Assembly (NCBI GenBank): GCA_949286115.1
Contig: CASEBK010000011.1
Span: 1-64,000 of the forward strand
Origin: an uncultured Veillonellaceae bacterium
Lineage (GTDB): Bacteria; Bacillota; Negativicutes; Veillonellales; Dialisteraceae
Reading direction: 5' to 3'
Length of the DNA stretch: 64,000 nt
Made by a program: the position numbers and the translations under genes. Positions 7,298 to 15,252 of the stretch are shown piece after piece. Numbering within the stretch: position 1 is the first letter of the stretch; every line of letters begins with the position of its first letter. Below the pieces are notes generated by a model. That model was not told the DNA's origin. It ran no database searches and worked only from the letters and a program-made list of their open reading frames with translations.

Positions 7298-8140
7298 ATG
7301 TTTGGAAAAAATGTGGGTAAAAAGATTCTTCTGATGGCAGCGGCAGCCATGCTGGCTGTGGGCATCGCAGGCTGCGGCGGCGGAGACAAAGCGGCAGAGA
7401 ACAAGCCGGCAGCGGATGGCGGTAAACTGGTCATCGCCATCAATTCCACCTTCCCGCCGTTTGAGTCGGTCAAAGAAGGCACGAGCGACTATACCGGCAT
7501 CGACATCGATATCGCGCAGTACATGGCAAAAAAGATGGGAAAGACGGCGGAATTCACAGATATGAAGTTTGCGTCTCTCGTGCCGACGCTTCAGAGCGGC
7601 CGGGCGGATATGATTCTGTCTGCGATCTCTCCGACGAAGGAACGTATGGAAGTGGTGGATTTTTCCATTCCGTATTATTTCCCCATGAAGGCCATCATCT
7701 GTCAGAAGGGGGCTGGCTATGATTCGCTTGAAAAGTTGAACGGCAAATCAGCCGGTGCGTCCATGGGCACGACGTATGCCAATGATCTCCGGCAGGCGGG
7801 CGGCATCGAAGTGGTGGAAATGGACAGCACGCCGCTCGTCGTGCAGGATATTAAGAACGGCCGCCTTGCCGCAGGGCTGTTTGATTCTGCGCAGGCCGGC
7901 GTATTCATCCAGCAGAACCCGGATCTGGAAATGCATATCCTGAATCTCCCCGTCGTATTTGAAGATACGTTTGCCGTAGCGCTGCCGAAGGGGTCCAAAG
8001 ATGTGGAGACGGTGAATTCCATCCTGAAGGAAATGAAGCAGAATGGGGAAATGCACAAGATCTTCGTGAAGTATCTCGGTGAAGACGCGACCGCGCAGTA
8101 TGAAAAGCTGGAGGCCGGACTGGACATCACCAAGTGGTAA
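7298..8140 (+). CDS. Amino-acid-type ABC transporter substrate-binding lipoprotein
   Basis: The protein starts with a basic n-region and hydrophobic core, followed by lipobox GIAGC; Cys near residue 26 would be lipid-anchored. The mature part has the SBP family-3 signature: INSTFPPFESV near the N-terminus, GIDIDIAQYMAKKMGK, SLVPTLQSGRADMILSAIS and VVDFSIPYY. These are hallmarks of polar amino-acid (His/Gln/Cys-type) binding proteins. The ATG at 7298 is preferred over the ATG 6 bases earlier because AAGAAGAGGG is then at correct spacing. The permease and ATPase genes follow directly. Given the surrounding deacetylases and racemase, the ligand may be an amino-acid derivative or ureide rather than a free amino acid, but this is inference. 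Confidence 0.9.
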   Translation: MFGKNVGKKILLMAAAAMLAVGIAGCGGGDKAAENKPAADGGKLVIAINSTFPPFESVKEGTSDYTGIDIDIAQYMAKKMGKTAEFTDMKFASLVPTLQSGRADMILSAISPTKERMEVVDFSIPYYFPMKAIICQKGAGYDSLEKLNGKSAGASMGTTYANDLRQAGGIEVVEMDSTPLVVQDIKNGRLAAGLFDSAQAGVFIQQNPDLEMHILNLPVVFEDTFAVALPKGSKDVETVNSILKEMKQNGEMHKIFVKYLGEDATAQYEKLEAGLDITKW

Positions 8141-8158
8141 TTCCACAGGAGCAGGAGT

Positions 8159-8815
8159 ATGTTTGATTTTTCTGTGCTTGAACCATATATGCCTCTTCTG
8201 GCAGGGGCGATATGGGTCACTTTGAAATTTACTTTTTTCTCGACGATCATGGGATTTCTTGGCGGCTTCATCCTTGCGCTGGTGACGTTGTCGAAGAATC
8301 GGATCGCTTCTTTCCTGGCGAAGGCGTATATTTCTGTCTTCCGCGGCACGCCGCTTCTGGTGCAGCTCATGCTCATTTATTTCGCGACGCCGCAGATCAC
8401 TTCTTATACGATTTCTCCGCTGGAGGCGGGCGTCCTGTCGTTTGGCCTGAATTCGGCGGCGTACATTTCGGAAGCGCTGCGCGGGGGCATCCTGTCTGTG
8501 GACCGCGGGCAGTGGGAAGCGGCCATGTCTCTCGGCGTGCCGCCGTACCGCTTCGTGCTGGATGTCATCCTGCCGCAGGCGATCAAGAATGCTTTGCCGT
8601 CTCTGGTGAATGAGAGCATCATGCTGCTCAAGGATTCCAGCCTTGTCTCGGTCATCGGGGTGGCGGATACGCTCCGCTGGGCCGATCTCATTCAGGCGAA
8701 AACGTTTCGCGCTTTTGAAGCGTTCATCGTCGCGGCAGCAGTCTACTATGTGCTGGTCATGCTGCTGAATCTCATCGGGTCGTACTTGGAAAAGAAGGTG
8801 CGCGTCAGTGATTGA
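8159..8815 (+). CDS. Amino-acid-type ABC transporter permease
   Basis: This 218-residue membrane protein has about five hydrophobic segments. It carries the HisM/GlnP-type motif AYISVFRGTPLLVQLMLIYF and the cytoplasmic coupling loop EALRGGILSVDRGQWEAAMSLG (the EAA motif that contacts the ATPase), followed by LPQAIKNALPSLVN. It would form the homodimeric channel for the preceding binding protein. The start ATG lies directly behind GGAGCAGGAG. The stop overlaps the start of the ATPase gene by 8 bases, so the two are translationally coupled. Confidence 0.9.
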   Translation: MFDFSVLEPYMPLLAGAIWVTLKFTFFSTIMGFLGGFILALVTLSKNRIASFLAKAYISVFRGTPLLVQLMLIYFATPQITSYTISPLEAGVLSFGLNSAAYISEALRGGILSVDRGQWEAAMSLGVPPYRFVLDVILPQAIKNALPSLVNESIMLLKDSSLVSVIGVADTLRWADLIQAKTFRAFEAFIVAAAVYYVLVMLLNLIGSYLEKKVRVSD

Positions 8816-9533
8816 AGTCCGACATCTCTCAAAAAGCTTTGACGGCCTGCCCGTCCTGAAAGATATCAACCTCGACATCGCCAGGGGCGAAGTGGTGACC
8901 ATCATCGGGCCGTCCGGCAGCGGCAAGTCCACCCTGCTCCGGTGTCTGAATTTGCTGGAAAGACCGGACGGCGGCTCCATCATTTTCGACGGGCAGGACA
9001 TCCTGCATGAGAAAATCAAAATCGAAACCATCCGCAAGCGCGCCTGCATGGTATTTCAGCATTTCAATCTGTTCCGCAATATGACGGTCCTGCAGAATGT
9101 GACTTATGCGCCGCGCGTGGTCAATCATCTGCCGGCCAAAGCGGCGGATGAGAAAGCGATGAAGCTGCTGGAAAAAGTCGGACTGGCGGATAAGGCGCAG
9201 CAGTATCCGAGCCGGCTTTCCGGCGGACAGAAACAGCGCGTGGCCATCGCACGTGCTCTTGCCATGGATCCGGAAGTGCTGCTCCTTGACGAACCGACCT
9301 CTGCGCTCGATCCGGAAATGGTAAAAGAAGTGCTGGATGTCATCCGGCAGCTCGCCGGGACGGGCATCACCATGGTGCTGGTCACGCACGAGATGGGCTT
9401 TGCCAGGGATGTATCCGACGTGGTGCATTTCATGGACGGCGGCGTTCTCATCGAGAGCGCTCCGCCGAAAGAATTTTTTGCTCAGCCGAAAACGGAGCGG
9501 GCCAAGCGGTTCCTCGCGTCCATCCTGTCGTGA
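8808..9533 (+). CDS. Amino-acid-type ABC transporter ATP-binding protein
   Basis: This 241-residue protein starts at GTG 8808 inside the end of the permease gene. Walker A GPSGSGKST, Q-loop VFQHFNLF, signature LSGGQKQRVAIARALA, Walker B LLLDEPTSALD and the H-loop VTHEMGFA are all intact, so it should hydrolyse ATP. The sequence is of the GlnQ/HisP type. It completes the importer encoded by the two genes upstream. Confidence 0.93.
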   Translation: MIEVRHLSKSFDGLPVLKDINLDIARGEVVTIIGPSGSGKSTLLRCLNLLERPDGGSIIFDGQDILHEKIKIETIRKRACMVFQHFNLFRNMTVLQNVTYAPRVVNHLPAKAADEKAMKLLEKVGLADKAQQYPSRLSGGQKQRVAIARALAMDPEVLLLDEPTSALDPEMVKEVLDVIRQLAGTGITMVLVTHEMGFARDVSDVVHFMDGGVLIESAPPKEFFAQPKTERAKRFLASILS

Positions 9534-9538
9534 CGATC

Positions 9539-10222
9539 ATGAAGATTCGCATCATCAATCCGGATTATGGAGAGCGACAGAGCGATATGGAGGCGCGATG
9601 CCGCTGGCTTTCGCAGTATACGGCACTGGATACGGAGCTCTCCATGGAGTGCCTCACGGAGACGCGGGTGACCATCGATTCGCCGGCCGATGCGGTCCTT
9701 GCCGGACCGGAGATTCTCCGCATGGCGGAGCGCGCAGAAGCGGAGGGATGCGCCGCAGTGGTGTTGTACTGTTTCAGCGATCCCGCGGCGGACGCCTGCC
9801 GGCAGCGGCTGTCTATCCCTGTCATCGGCGGCGCGCAGGCTTCGCTCGTGATGGGCGCTCTGGCGGGAAGACGGCTGGGCATCATCCTGACAGACCCGGC
9901 GCGCATTCCGGAAAAGGGGCAGTTTCTCCGCACACTGGGCATTGCGCCGGAGCGGATCGCAGCCATTGACGCCATTCCTTTTGCAGGATGTTCGATCTGG
10001 GGAAATCGGAAAGAGGCGCTGCGCTGCCTGATCGAGAAGGGAATGGAGCTGAAGGAAACGGCGCATGTGGATGTACTCATTCCGGGATGCCTGTCTTTCC
10101 TTGGGCTTGGCGATGCATTGGCTGATGCGGTGGGCGTGCCGGTGGTCGATCCGGCAGTGGCGGCGGTGACGCTGGCGGAAAGCTGTGCCCGGCAGCATCG
10201 CCGTGCAGCATGGTCCATATAG
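9539..10222 (+). CDS. Asp/Glu/hydantoin racemase family protein
   Basis: This roughly 227-residue protein has the two catalytic cysteines expected for the cofactor-independent racemase family: AVVLYCFSDPA (about residue 77) and LIPGCLSFLG (about residue 180). The family covers aspartate, glutamate, hydantoin and allantoin racemases; the N-terminal MKIRIINPDYGE resembles hydantoin/allantoin racemases. No strong ribosome site is visible. ATG 9539 is preferred, and GTG 9530, overlapping the ATPase stop, is the alternative. It is the last gene of the deacetylase-ABC operon and is followed by a terminator. Together with the PuuE-like proteins it points to a chiral amide or ureide substrate. Confidence 0.8.
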   Translation: MKIRIINPDYGERQSDMEARCRWLSQYTALDTELSMECLTETRVTIDSPADAVLAGPEILRMAERAEAEGCAAVVLYCFSDPAADACRQRLSIPVIGGAQASLVMGALAGRRLGIILTDPARIPEKGQFLRTLGIAPERIAAIDAIPFAGCSIWGNRKEALRCLIEKGMELKETAHVDVLIPGCLSFLGLGDALADAVGVPVVDPAVAAVTLAESCARQHRRAAWSI

Positions 10223-10232
10223 TGCGCTCATG

Positions 10233-10256
10233 AGCCGGTCCTCGGGCCGGCTTTTT
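10233..10256 (+). terminator. Intrinsic terminator of the deacetylase/ABC/racemase operon
   Basis: The stem AGCCGG/CCGGCT has an 8-base loop and ends in TTTTT. It lies 11 bases after the racemase stop codon. Confidence 0.8.
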
Positions 10257-10311
10257 GATTGCCCGTGGAGGAGGACGGCGCGGGGGAGCGCGTTTCATTT
10301 GATGCGGCGGA

Positions 10312-10320
10312 TGATATAAT
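10312..10320 (+). promoter_or_regulatory. Extended -10 promoter of the M18 aminopeptidase gene
   Basis: TGATATAAT (TATAAT at 10315-10320) matches the extended -10 consensus. It lies about 48 bases upstream of the start codon and beyond the preceding terminator. Confidence 0.65.
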
Positions 10321-10367
10321 AAAGGAAGCGCCGGGCGACCGGCAGCAGGGATAAAGGAGGTCTATCT

Positions 10368-11738
10368 ATGGAAACATACAGTAGAAAAAAATCCGTATGG
10401 CAGCGCCTTGGCGCGAAGGAACGCGCCGAGGTGACGGCCTACTGCGAAGGATATAAAGCCTTTCTCGACACGGCCCGCACGGAGCGGCTCGCGGTGTCCG
10501 AGGTGATCGCCCGGGCGGAGGCGAAGGGATTCCGCCCGCTCTATGAGATGACGGAGCTTCGGCCCGGGGACAAGGTGTACTGGAACCAGAAGGGCAAGTC
10601 GGTGATCCTCGCGGTGATCGGCCAGGAGCCTGTGGCAAATGGCATCAAGATCGTGGGCTCGCACATCGACGCGCCGCGCCTCGACCTGAAGGCCAATCCC
10701 GTGCACGAGCAGGACGGCATCGTCTATTTCCGCACCCATTACTACGGCGGCATCAAGAAATACCAGTGGACCTGCGTGCCGCTGGCCCTCTGCGGCGTGG
10801 TGTACACGAAAGACGGAAAGAAAGTGGAAATTAATATCGGCATGAAGGACGACGATCCCATTTTCTACATCACCGATCTGCTCATCCACATGGCGCAGGA
10901 CCAGATGAAGAAGACGCTCGCCGACGGCGTGACGGGCGAGCAGCTCCAGGCGGTGATCGGCACGAACGCCGACGAGGACCAGACGCCGAAAGAAGCCATC
11001 ATGAAGCTCCTGAAGGATACGTACGGCATCGAGGAAGAAGACTTCGCCGCCGCCGAGCTCGAGCTGGTGCCGGCCATGAAGAGCCGCGACGTGGGCTTTG
11101 ACCGCTCGCTCATCGCCTCCTACGGTCAGGACGACCGGGTGTGCTCCTATGCGAATATGGAAGCGCTCTTCGACGCGGAGCCCGGCGTGAAGACGCAGGC
11201 GGCGCTCCTCACGGACAAGGAAGAGATCGGCTCCTACGGCAATACGGGCATGGAGTCCTCCTACTTCGTGAAATTCGTGATGAAGCTCCTCGCGCTGCAG
11301 GGCCGGGGCTCGCTCCTCGATTTCTATGAGACCATGGAAGCGAGCGAAATGCTCTCCGCCGATGTGAACAGCTGCCTCGACCCGATGTTTGCAGACGTGT
11401 CCGAGAAGGACAACTCGTCGCTCCTCGGCTACGGCATCTCCCTCACGAAGTACGGCGGCGCCCGGGGCAAGGCGGGCAGCAACGACGCGAACGCGGAATT
11501 CCTCCAGAAGATCCGCACCATCTTCAATGAAGCGGGTGTGGCCTGGCAGATCGGCGAGCTCGGCAAGGTCGATCAGGGCGGCGGCGGCACCATCGCCTTC
11601 ATGATGGCCAACTGGGGCGCGGAAGTGGTAGACTGCGGCACGGCCATGCTCTCCATGCACGCTCCCTACGACCTCCTCTCCAAAGCCGACGCCTACGAGA
11701 CGTACAAAGCGTACAAAGCGTTCTTTGAAAGCAAATAA
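10368..11738 (+). CDS. M18-family zinc aminopeptidase (aspartyl aminopeptidase type)
   Basis: This 456-residue cytosolic protein has the usual length for the M18 family. The dinuclear-zinc ligands of this clan can be placed in GSHIDAPRLDLK, TDKEEIGSYGNTG (the Glu-Glu pair), SADVNSCLDP and the C-terminal SMHAPYDLLSK. The FRTHYYGGIKKYQW segment is typical of the bacterial 'M18 family aminopeptidase 1' group. Such enzymes release N-terminal, often acidic, residues from peptides in the cytoplasm. Start ATG 10368 follows AAAGGAGG. The gene has its own promoter and terminator, so it is monocistronic. Confidence 0.9.
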   Translation: METYSRKKSVWQRLGAKERAEVTAYCEGYKAFLDTARTERLAVSEVIARAEAKGFRPLYEMTELRPGDKVYWNQKGKSVILAVIGQEPVANGIKIVGSHIDAPRLDLKANPVHEQDGIVYFRTHYYGGIKKYQWTCVPLALCGVVYTKDGKKVEINIGMKDDDPIFYITDLLIHMAQDQMKKTLADGVTGEQLQAVIGTNADEDQTPKEAIMKLLKDTYGIEEEDFAAAELELVPAMKSRDVGFDRSLIASYGQDDRVCSYANMEALFDAEPGVKTQAALLTDKEEIGSYGNTGMESSYFVKFVMKLLALQGRGSLLDFYETMEASEMLSADVNSCLDPMFADVSEKDNSSLLGYGISLTKYGGARGKAGSNDANAEFLQKIRTIFNEAGVAWQIGELGKVDQGGGGTIAFMMANWGAEVVDCGTAMLSMHAPYDLLSKADAYETYKAYKAFFESK

Positions 11739-11757
11739 GACAAAGAAATAACCAAAA

Positions 11758-11797
11758 GGGCCCCTCTCAGCGGACGATCCGCGGGAGGGGCTTTTTT
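11758..11797 (+). terminator. Intrinsic terminator after the M18 gene; left border of the low-GC cassette
   Basis: The long GC-rich hairpin GCCCCTC...GAGGGGC with an internal GCGGA/TCCGC stem is followed by TTTTTT. From here on the base composition becomes more AT-rich. Confidence 0.85.
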
Positions 11798-11969
11798 GCG
11801 TGCATGTATGAAGCGCAGTGCTTTTTGCAGATGCAAAGGGCTCGTCTGTAATACAAAAGGAAAATATATATGAGAATGGGGCTTTTTCTTGACTTTAGGG
11901 GGGGGAGGAGTACCTTTTATATTGGGGATTTAGAAGAAACTGAAACGCTTTACGAAGGAAAGAGATTCG
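11798..11969 (+). promoter_or_regulatory. Upstream region of the cassette with an uninterrupted G8 tract
   Basis: No gene is seen. A TTGACT box (11889-11894) and a TATATT box (11918-11923) flank a run of eight G residues (11898-11905), but they are 23 bp apart, too far for a normal sigma-A promoter. Changes in the length of the G tract would alter the spacing. The ribosome site GAAGGAAAGAG precedes the first cassette gene. Confidence 0.35.
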
Positions 11970-14900
11970 ATGCAAAGAAAAAGAAACATGTTGTCCTTCT
12001 GGAATTATTCAACAGTAGCGTTGCTGTTGGATGCGTATCTGGCGGTGGAACAGGGGCAGGGCAGTCGGAAGGTGATGCTGGATCGTCTGGAAAAGGCATT
12101 TCAGCGATATATACAGGAAAAAGGAATCGCGCCCTCATCCGGCATGATTTCCCGGCCTGAGCTGGAAATGAAGTATGGAAAACTGGAATATGCCATGACG
12201 CAGGGGAAACGGGGACTCATGGGTGCTCCCGATATGCGCATTCAGGATATTGTGAAGATATATCGTACAAAGCGCTATTTGTACGACATATATCTGCGGT
12301 ATGGAAGTCAGGATTCCGGGTGGCAGATTTGCGGTAAGCCAAAAGGGGGAGAATCTGAAAGAAAAGAAACGGCACAGGAGACTGTAGGCTGTGACCAACC
12401 TGCCTCTCCTGCGGACTTGGAAAAACCGGTGCAGATATCTTCTCCAGATAAAGATCAGAAAACAGGCAATTCGTCCTTTTCGTTATATCGATGGGCTACT
12501 GCTGAAGTGAAACCTGTTTTTAATGGGCGCGTGACCGAAACAGGAAAACAGAAAGAAGTCCAACAGCATCGGCCCGCTTGCGCTGATGATAAAGATAAGC
12601 TTCCGGTAATAGAGGAGAAAATGAACAATCCGCAGGCATCCACAGGATATGCATTGGAAACGTCTGTGTCAAAAAATGTATTGCAGAAAGAAACCGGGAA
12701 AGAACACTATGAATGGCAAAAGGGGCGAAGCGACGAGCAGAGTGGTTTTTCGAACGGAGTGAATAAGTACCAGTGGATTTCTCTGAATACACCAATCGAA
12801 GAACTGGGGTTTCCCACCAGAATTTTTCATTGCCTGTATTGGAATAAATTACAGACGGTCAAAGATTTATTGGATTTTCCGGCGGATCAATGGAGTTCCC
12901 TGCGGAATATGGGGGCCAAAGGGAGGGATTTTCTTCTGACGGAAATTGAAAAAATAAAATGCGCTATGAAGCAGCCGCATCCGCCGCAGCCTTTGCGTAA
13001 AGCGGAAGAAACGCCAAAAGAGTTTCCGCGTGAAGAAAAAGTAATACATGTTCCGGACTGGAAGGAATGGTTTAAAACAATCGGAAGGGCGTTGGAGCTT
13101 CCCCCGCGAACGATCCGAAAATATTTACTGAATCAGGAGTTTGAGGCCTCGCAGGGGGAGCAAGCAGCGATGGATCTGCTCTGGGAGTGGCCGGAGACGC
13201 GTGCTTTTCTGAGGGAGAAAATTGGGAATTTCCTTGATACGACTCGTGGAAAAGGAGCGAGCCGGGAAGAGCTGTTGGCGATGCTTCCTGCACCGTTTCG
13301 TGATGCGGACAGGTTGCAAACCCTGTTGCGGAATCTGGCAGAAGATCGCCGGATTCGGCTGTACGGCACCATGGTCTATCCCCTGTATCCGATGCTGGAA
13401 GAATATGTGCAGCGCATTCCCAACGAGCGAAAACGGAAAATTATCTCTCTGCGGCTGGATGGGCTGACATTGGAAGAGACCGCAAAGGCCACAGGCATTA
13501 CTCGGGAGCGGGTACGGCAGATACAGAAACGATGGCTGTCGCCGAAACTAAAAACAGAAGAAATACGATATCTGTATTTTTGGGAGAAGTATCCCGCACT
13601 GGAGTCTTCCGATGTGCAGTATGTGCTGAATCTGCCGGACCGGACGAGACGGTATCTGGAGTTCATAGAATCATTGCCGGCTTCGGATGAATTGGAAACG
13701 CCAGCGCGGACGGAAGCGTTGCGGCACGTCGCAGAGGACGGAGAGCTGACGGAAGACGCACGGCAGCGGGCACGGCGGTGTGCAGATGAACTGGACGGGG
13801 AGTTTTTTATTGGTGGGGCAAGAATACAGAAAAATCGTTCCTCCCTTATGAAATATGTAGTGCAGACCTATGCCAGAGATAAAGTGACTTATAGAGAAGT
13901 AGTGAAACATTATCACCAACTTCTAAATGAGCTTGGAGTTGATAGCAATAAAAGTTATTCCATCGGTCCGGGATACATCAATAAATTGTCGCTGTCGGAT
14001 TATGTTTTGTGGAATCGAAAGGAAAGCCTCCGGTATTACGATATTCCGGCCCGCAAATACAGCGCTCTTCTGGATGCGCTGCATCTGGAGAAACTGCAGG
14101 ATGTGGAATATTCCACGCTGAAATTTTTCCGGGACCTTCCCGATGTGATGCGCACGTATGACATTCGCGACGAATATGAGCTGCACAATCTGCTTCGGAA
14201 AATCTGGCAGCGGGATGACCGCAATGTCGGTCTGGATGAACATCATCAGGTGACGTTCGCCAAGATGCCCACCATCCGTATCGGGCATGTCGACCGGTAT
14301 ACGCAGATTTACCGGTTCATTCAGGAGCATGAACCTATCAAAAAAGCAGACCTCATTCCCATGTATGCGGAAGCGTATGGCGTGAGGATTCAGTCTTTTC
14401 AGGGAAACGCGCCGCTGCAGGCATTTGACCGATATTGCTACGGCGGGGAATATCGCATCCACTGGGAAGGGCTTTCTGAAGAGGTCGTGGCGGAGCTAAA
14501 GCCGTTTCTCATGGAAGACCTGTACAGGAAGAGGGATATCAGCGAAATATACATGGGCATCGTGAATGGGAATCCCTGGGATATCAATGCCTATGTGCTG
14601 CATCAGCTGGGATTTGAATCGCATGGGGACTACGTTATCCGGGAGACTTATGATTCAGCGGCTGATTTGTTCCATCATGTGCTGACGGCGGCGGACATCG
14701 TTGATTTACGGGACCGGCGCTATTATCGAAATTATTCGCCCTTTGGCGTGGCAGCCGATGCGTTGGCGGCAGACTATCGCGTGCTGGAAGTGGAGCCGGA
14801 TATTTTCTACAGTGGGAGAGAACTGGAGAAACGGGGCATCACGGCGGAGAGCATGCGTGCTTTTTGCCAGAATGTCAAGGCGTTTGTTCCGAAAGAGGCG

Positions 14901-15239
14901 CTTTTTACGGTACATTCTCTTCGGCAGCATGGCTTTCCCCTGCCCTGGACGGACGCCGGGATTTCCGATTTCTTTTATAATTCTGTTTTATCCGCAGACA
15001 AATCGGATTTTGCAAGCCTCTTTTGCGGCGGAGGAAGGCTCTTTTATAACGGTGCGCTGGACCGGCAGCTGTCGGTGAGCGATTTATTTGTCCATGTGAT
15101 TGACCGGACCTGGGAAGCGCTGTCCATCGGGGAACTGCAGACGCTCATTCAGCAGCAGTTCGGGCTTCGAACCAAGCCGGAAAAAATCAGAGAATTTGTG
15201 AAGGCAAACGTGCAGTATAAAGGAAAAATTCTTTTTTGA
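11970..15239 (+). CDS. Large regulator-like protein with RNA polymerase alpha-CTD-like and sigma region-4-like domains
   Basis: This 1089-residue protein matches no single family I recognise. Residues about 269-331 (NTPIEELGFPTRIFHCLYW, then LQTVKDLLDF and LRNMGAKGRDFL) match the helix-hairpin-helix C-terminal domain of RNA polymerase alpha, which contacts UP-element DNA and activators. Residues about 483-525 (GLTLEETAKATGITRERVRQ) match the helix-turn-helix of sigma-70 region 4, which reads -35 boxes. Residues 130-265 are polar and probably disordered. The last 560 residues are mainly helical, with no motif I can name. It opens a six-gene same-strand cassette of DNA-active enzymes and may direct them to DNA or regulate them. 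Base composition is lower in GC than the flanking housekeeping genes. The domain calls are seen in sequence; the role is inference. Confidence 0.75.
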   Translation: MQRKRNMLSFWNYSTVALLLDAYLAVEQGQGSRKVMLDRLEKAFQRYIQEKGIAPSSGMISRPELEMKYGKLEYAMTQGKRGLMGAPDMRIQDIVKIYRTKRYLYDIYLRYGSQDSGWQICGKPKGGESERKETAQETVGCDQPASPADLEKPVQISSPDKDQKTGNSSFSLYRWATAEVKPVFNGRVTETGKQKEVQQHRPACADDKDKLPVIEEKMNNPQASTGYALETSVSKNVLQKETGKEHYEWQKGRSDEQSGFSNGVNKYQWISLNTPIEELGFPTRIFHCLYWNKLQTVKDLLDFPADQWSSLRNMGAKGRDFLLTEIEKIKCAMKQPHPPQPLRKAEETPKEFPREEKVIHVPDWKEWFKTIGRALELPPRTIRKYLLNQEFEASQGEQAAMDLLWEWPETRAFLREKIGNFLDTTRGKGASREELLAMLPAPFRDADRLQTLLRNLAEDRRIRLYGTMVYPLYPMLEEYVQRIPNERKRKIISLRLDGLTLEETAKATGITRERVRQIQKRWLSPKLKTEEIRYLYFWEKYPALESSDVQYVLNLPDRTRRYLEFIESLPASDELETPARTEALRHVAEDGELTEDARQRARRCADELDGEFFIGGARIQKNRSSLMKYVVQTYARDKVTYREVVKHYHQLLNELGVDSNKSYSIGPGYINKLSLSDYVLWNRKESLRYYDIPARKYSALLDALHLEKLQDVEYSTLKFFRDLPDVMRTYDIRDEYELHNLLRKIWQRDDRNVGLDEHHQVTFAKMPTIRIGHVDRYTQIYRFIQEHEPIKKADLIPMYAEAYGVRIQSFQGNAPLQAFDRYCYGGEYRIHWEGLSEEVVAELKPFLMEDLYRKRDISEIYMGIVNGNPWDINAYVLHQLGFESHGDYVIRETYDSAADLFHHVLTAADIVDLRDRRYYRNYSPFGVAADALAADYRVLEVEPDIFYSGRELEKRGITAESMRAFCQNVKAFVPKEALFTVHSLRQHGFPLPWTDAGISDFFYNSVLSADKSDFASLFCGGGRLFYNGALDRQLSVSDLFVHVIDRTWEALSIGELQTLIQQQFGLRTKPEKIREFVKANVQYKGKILF

Positions 15240-15252
15240 TACAGGTGTTTTT

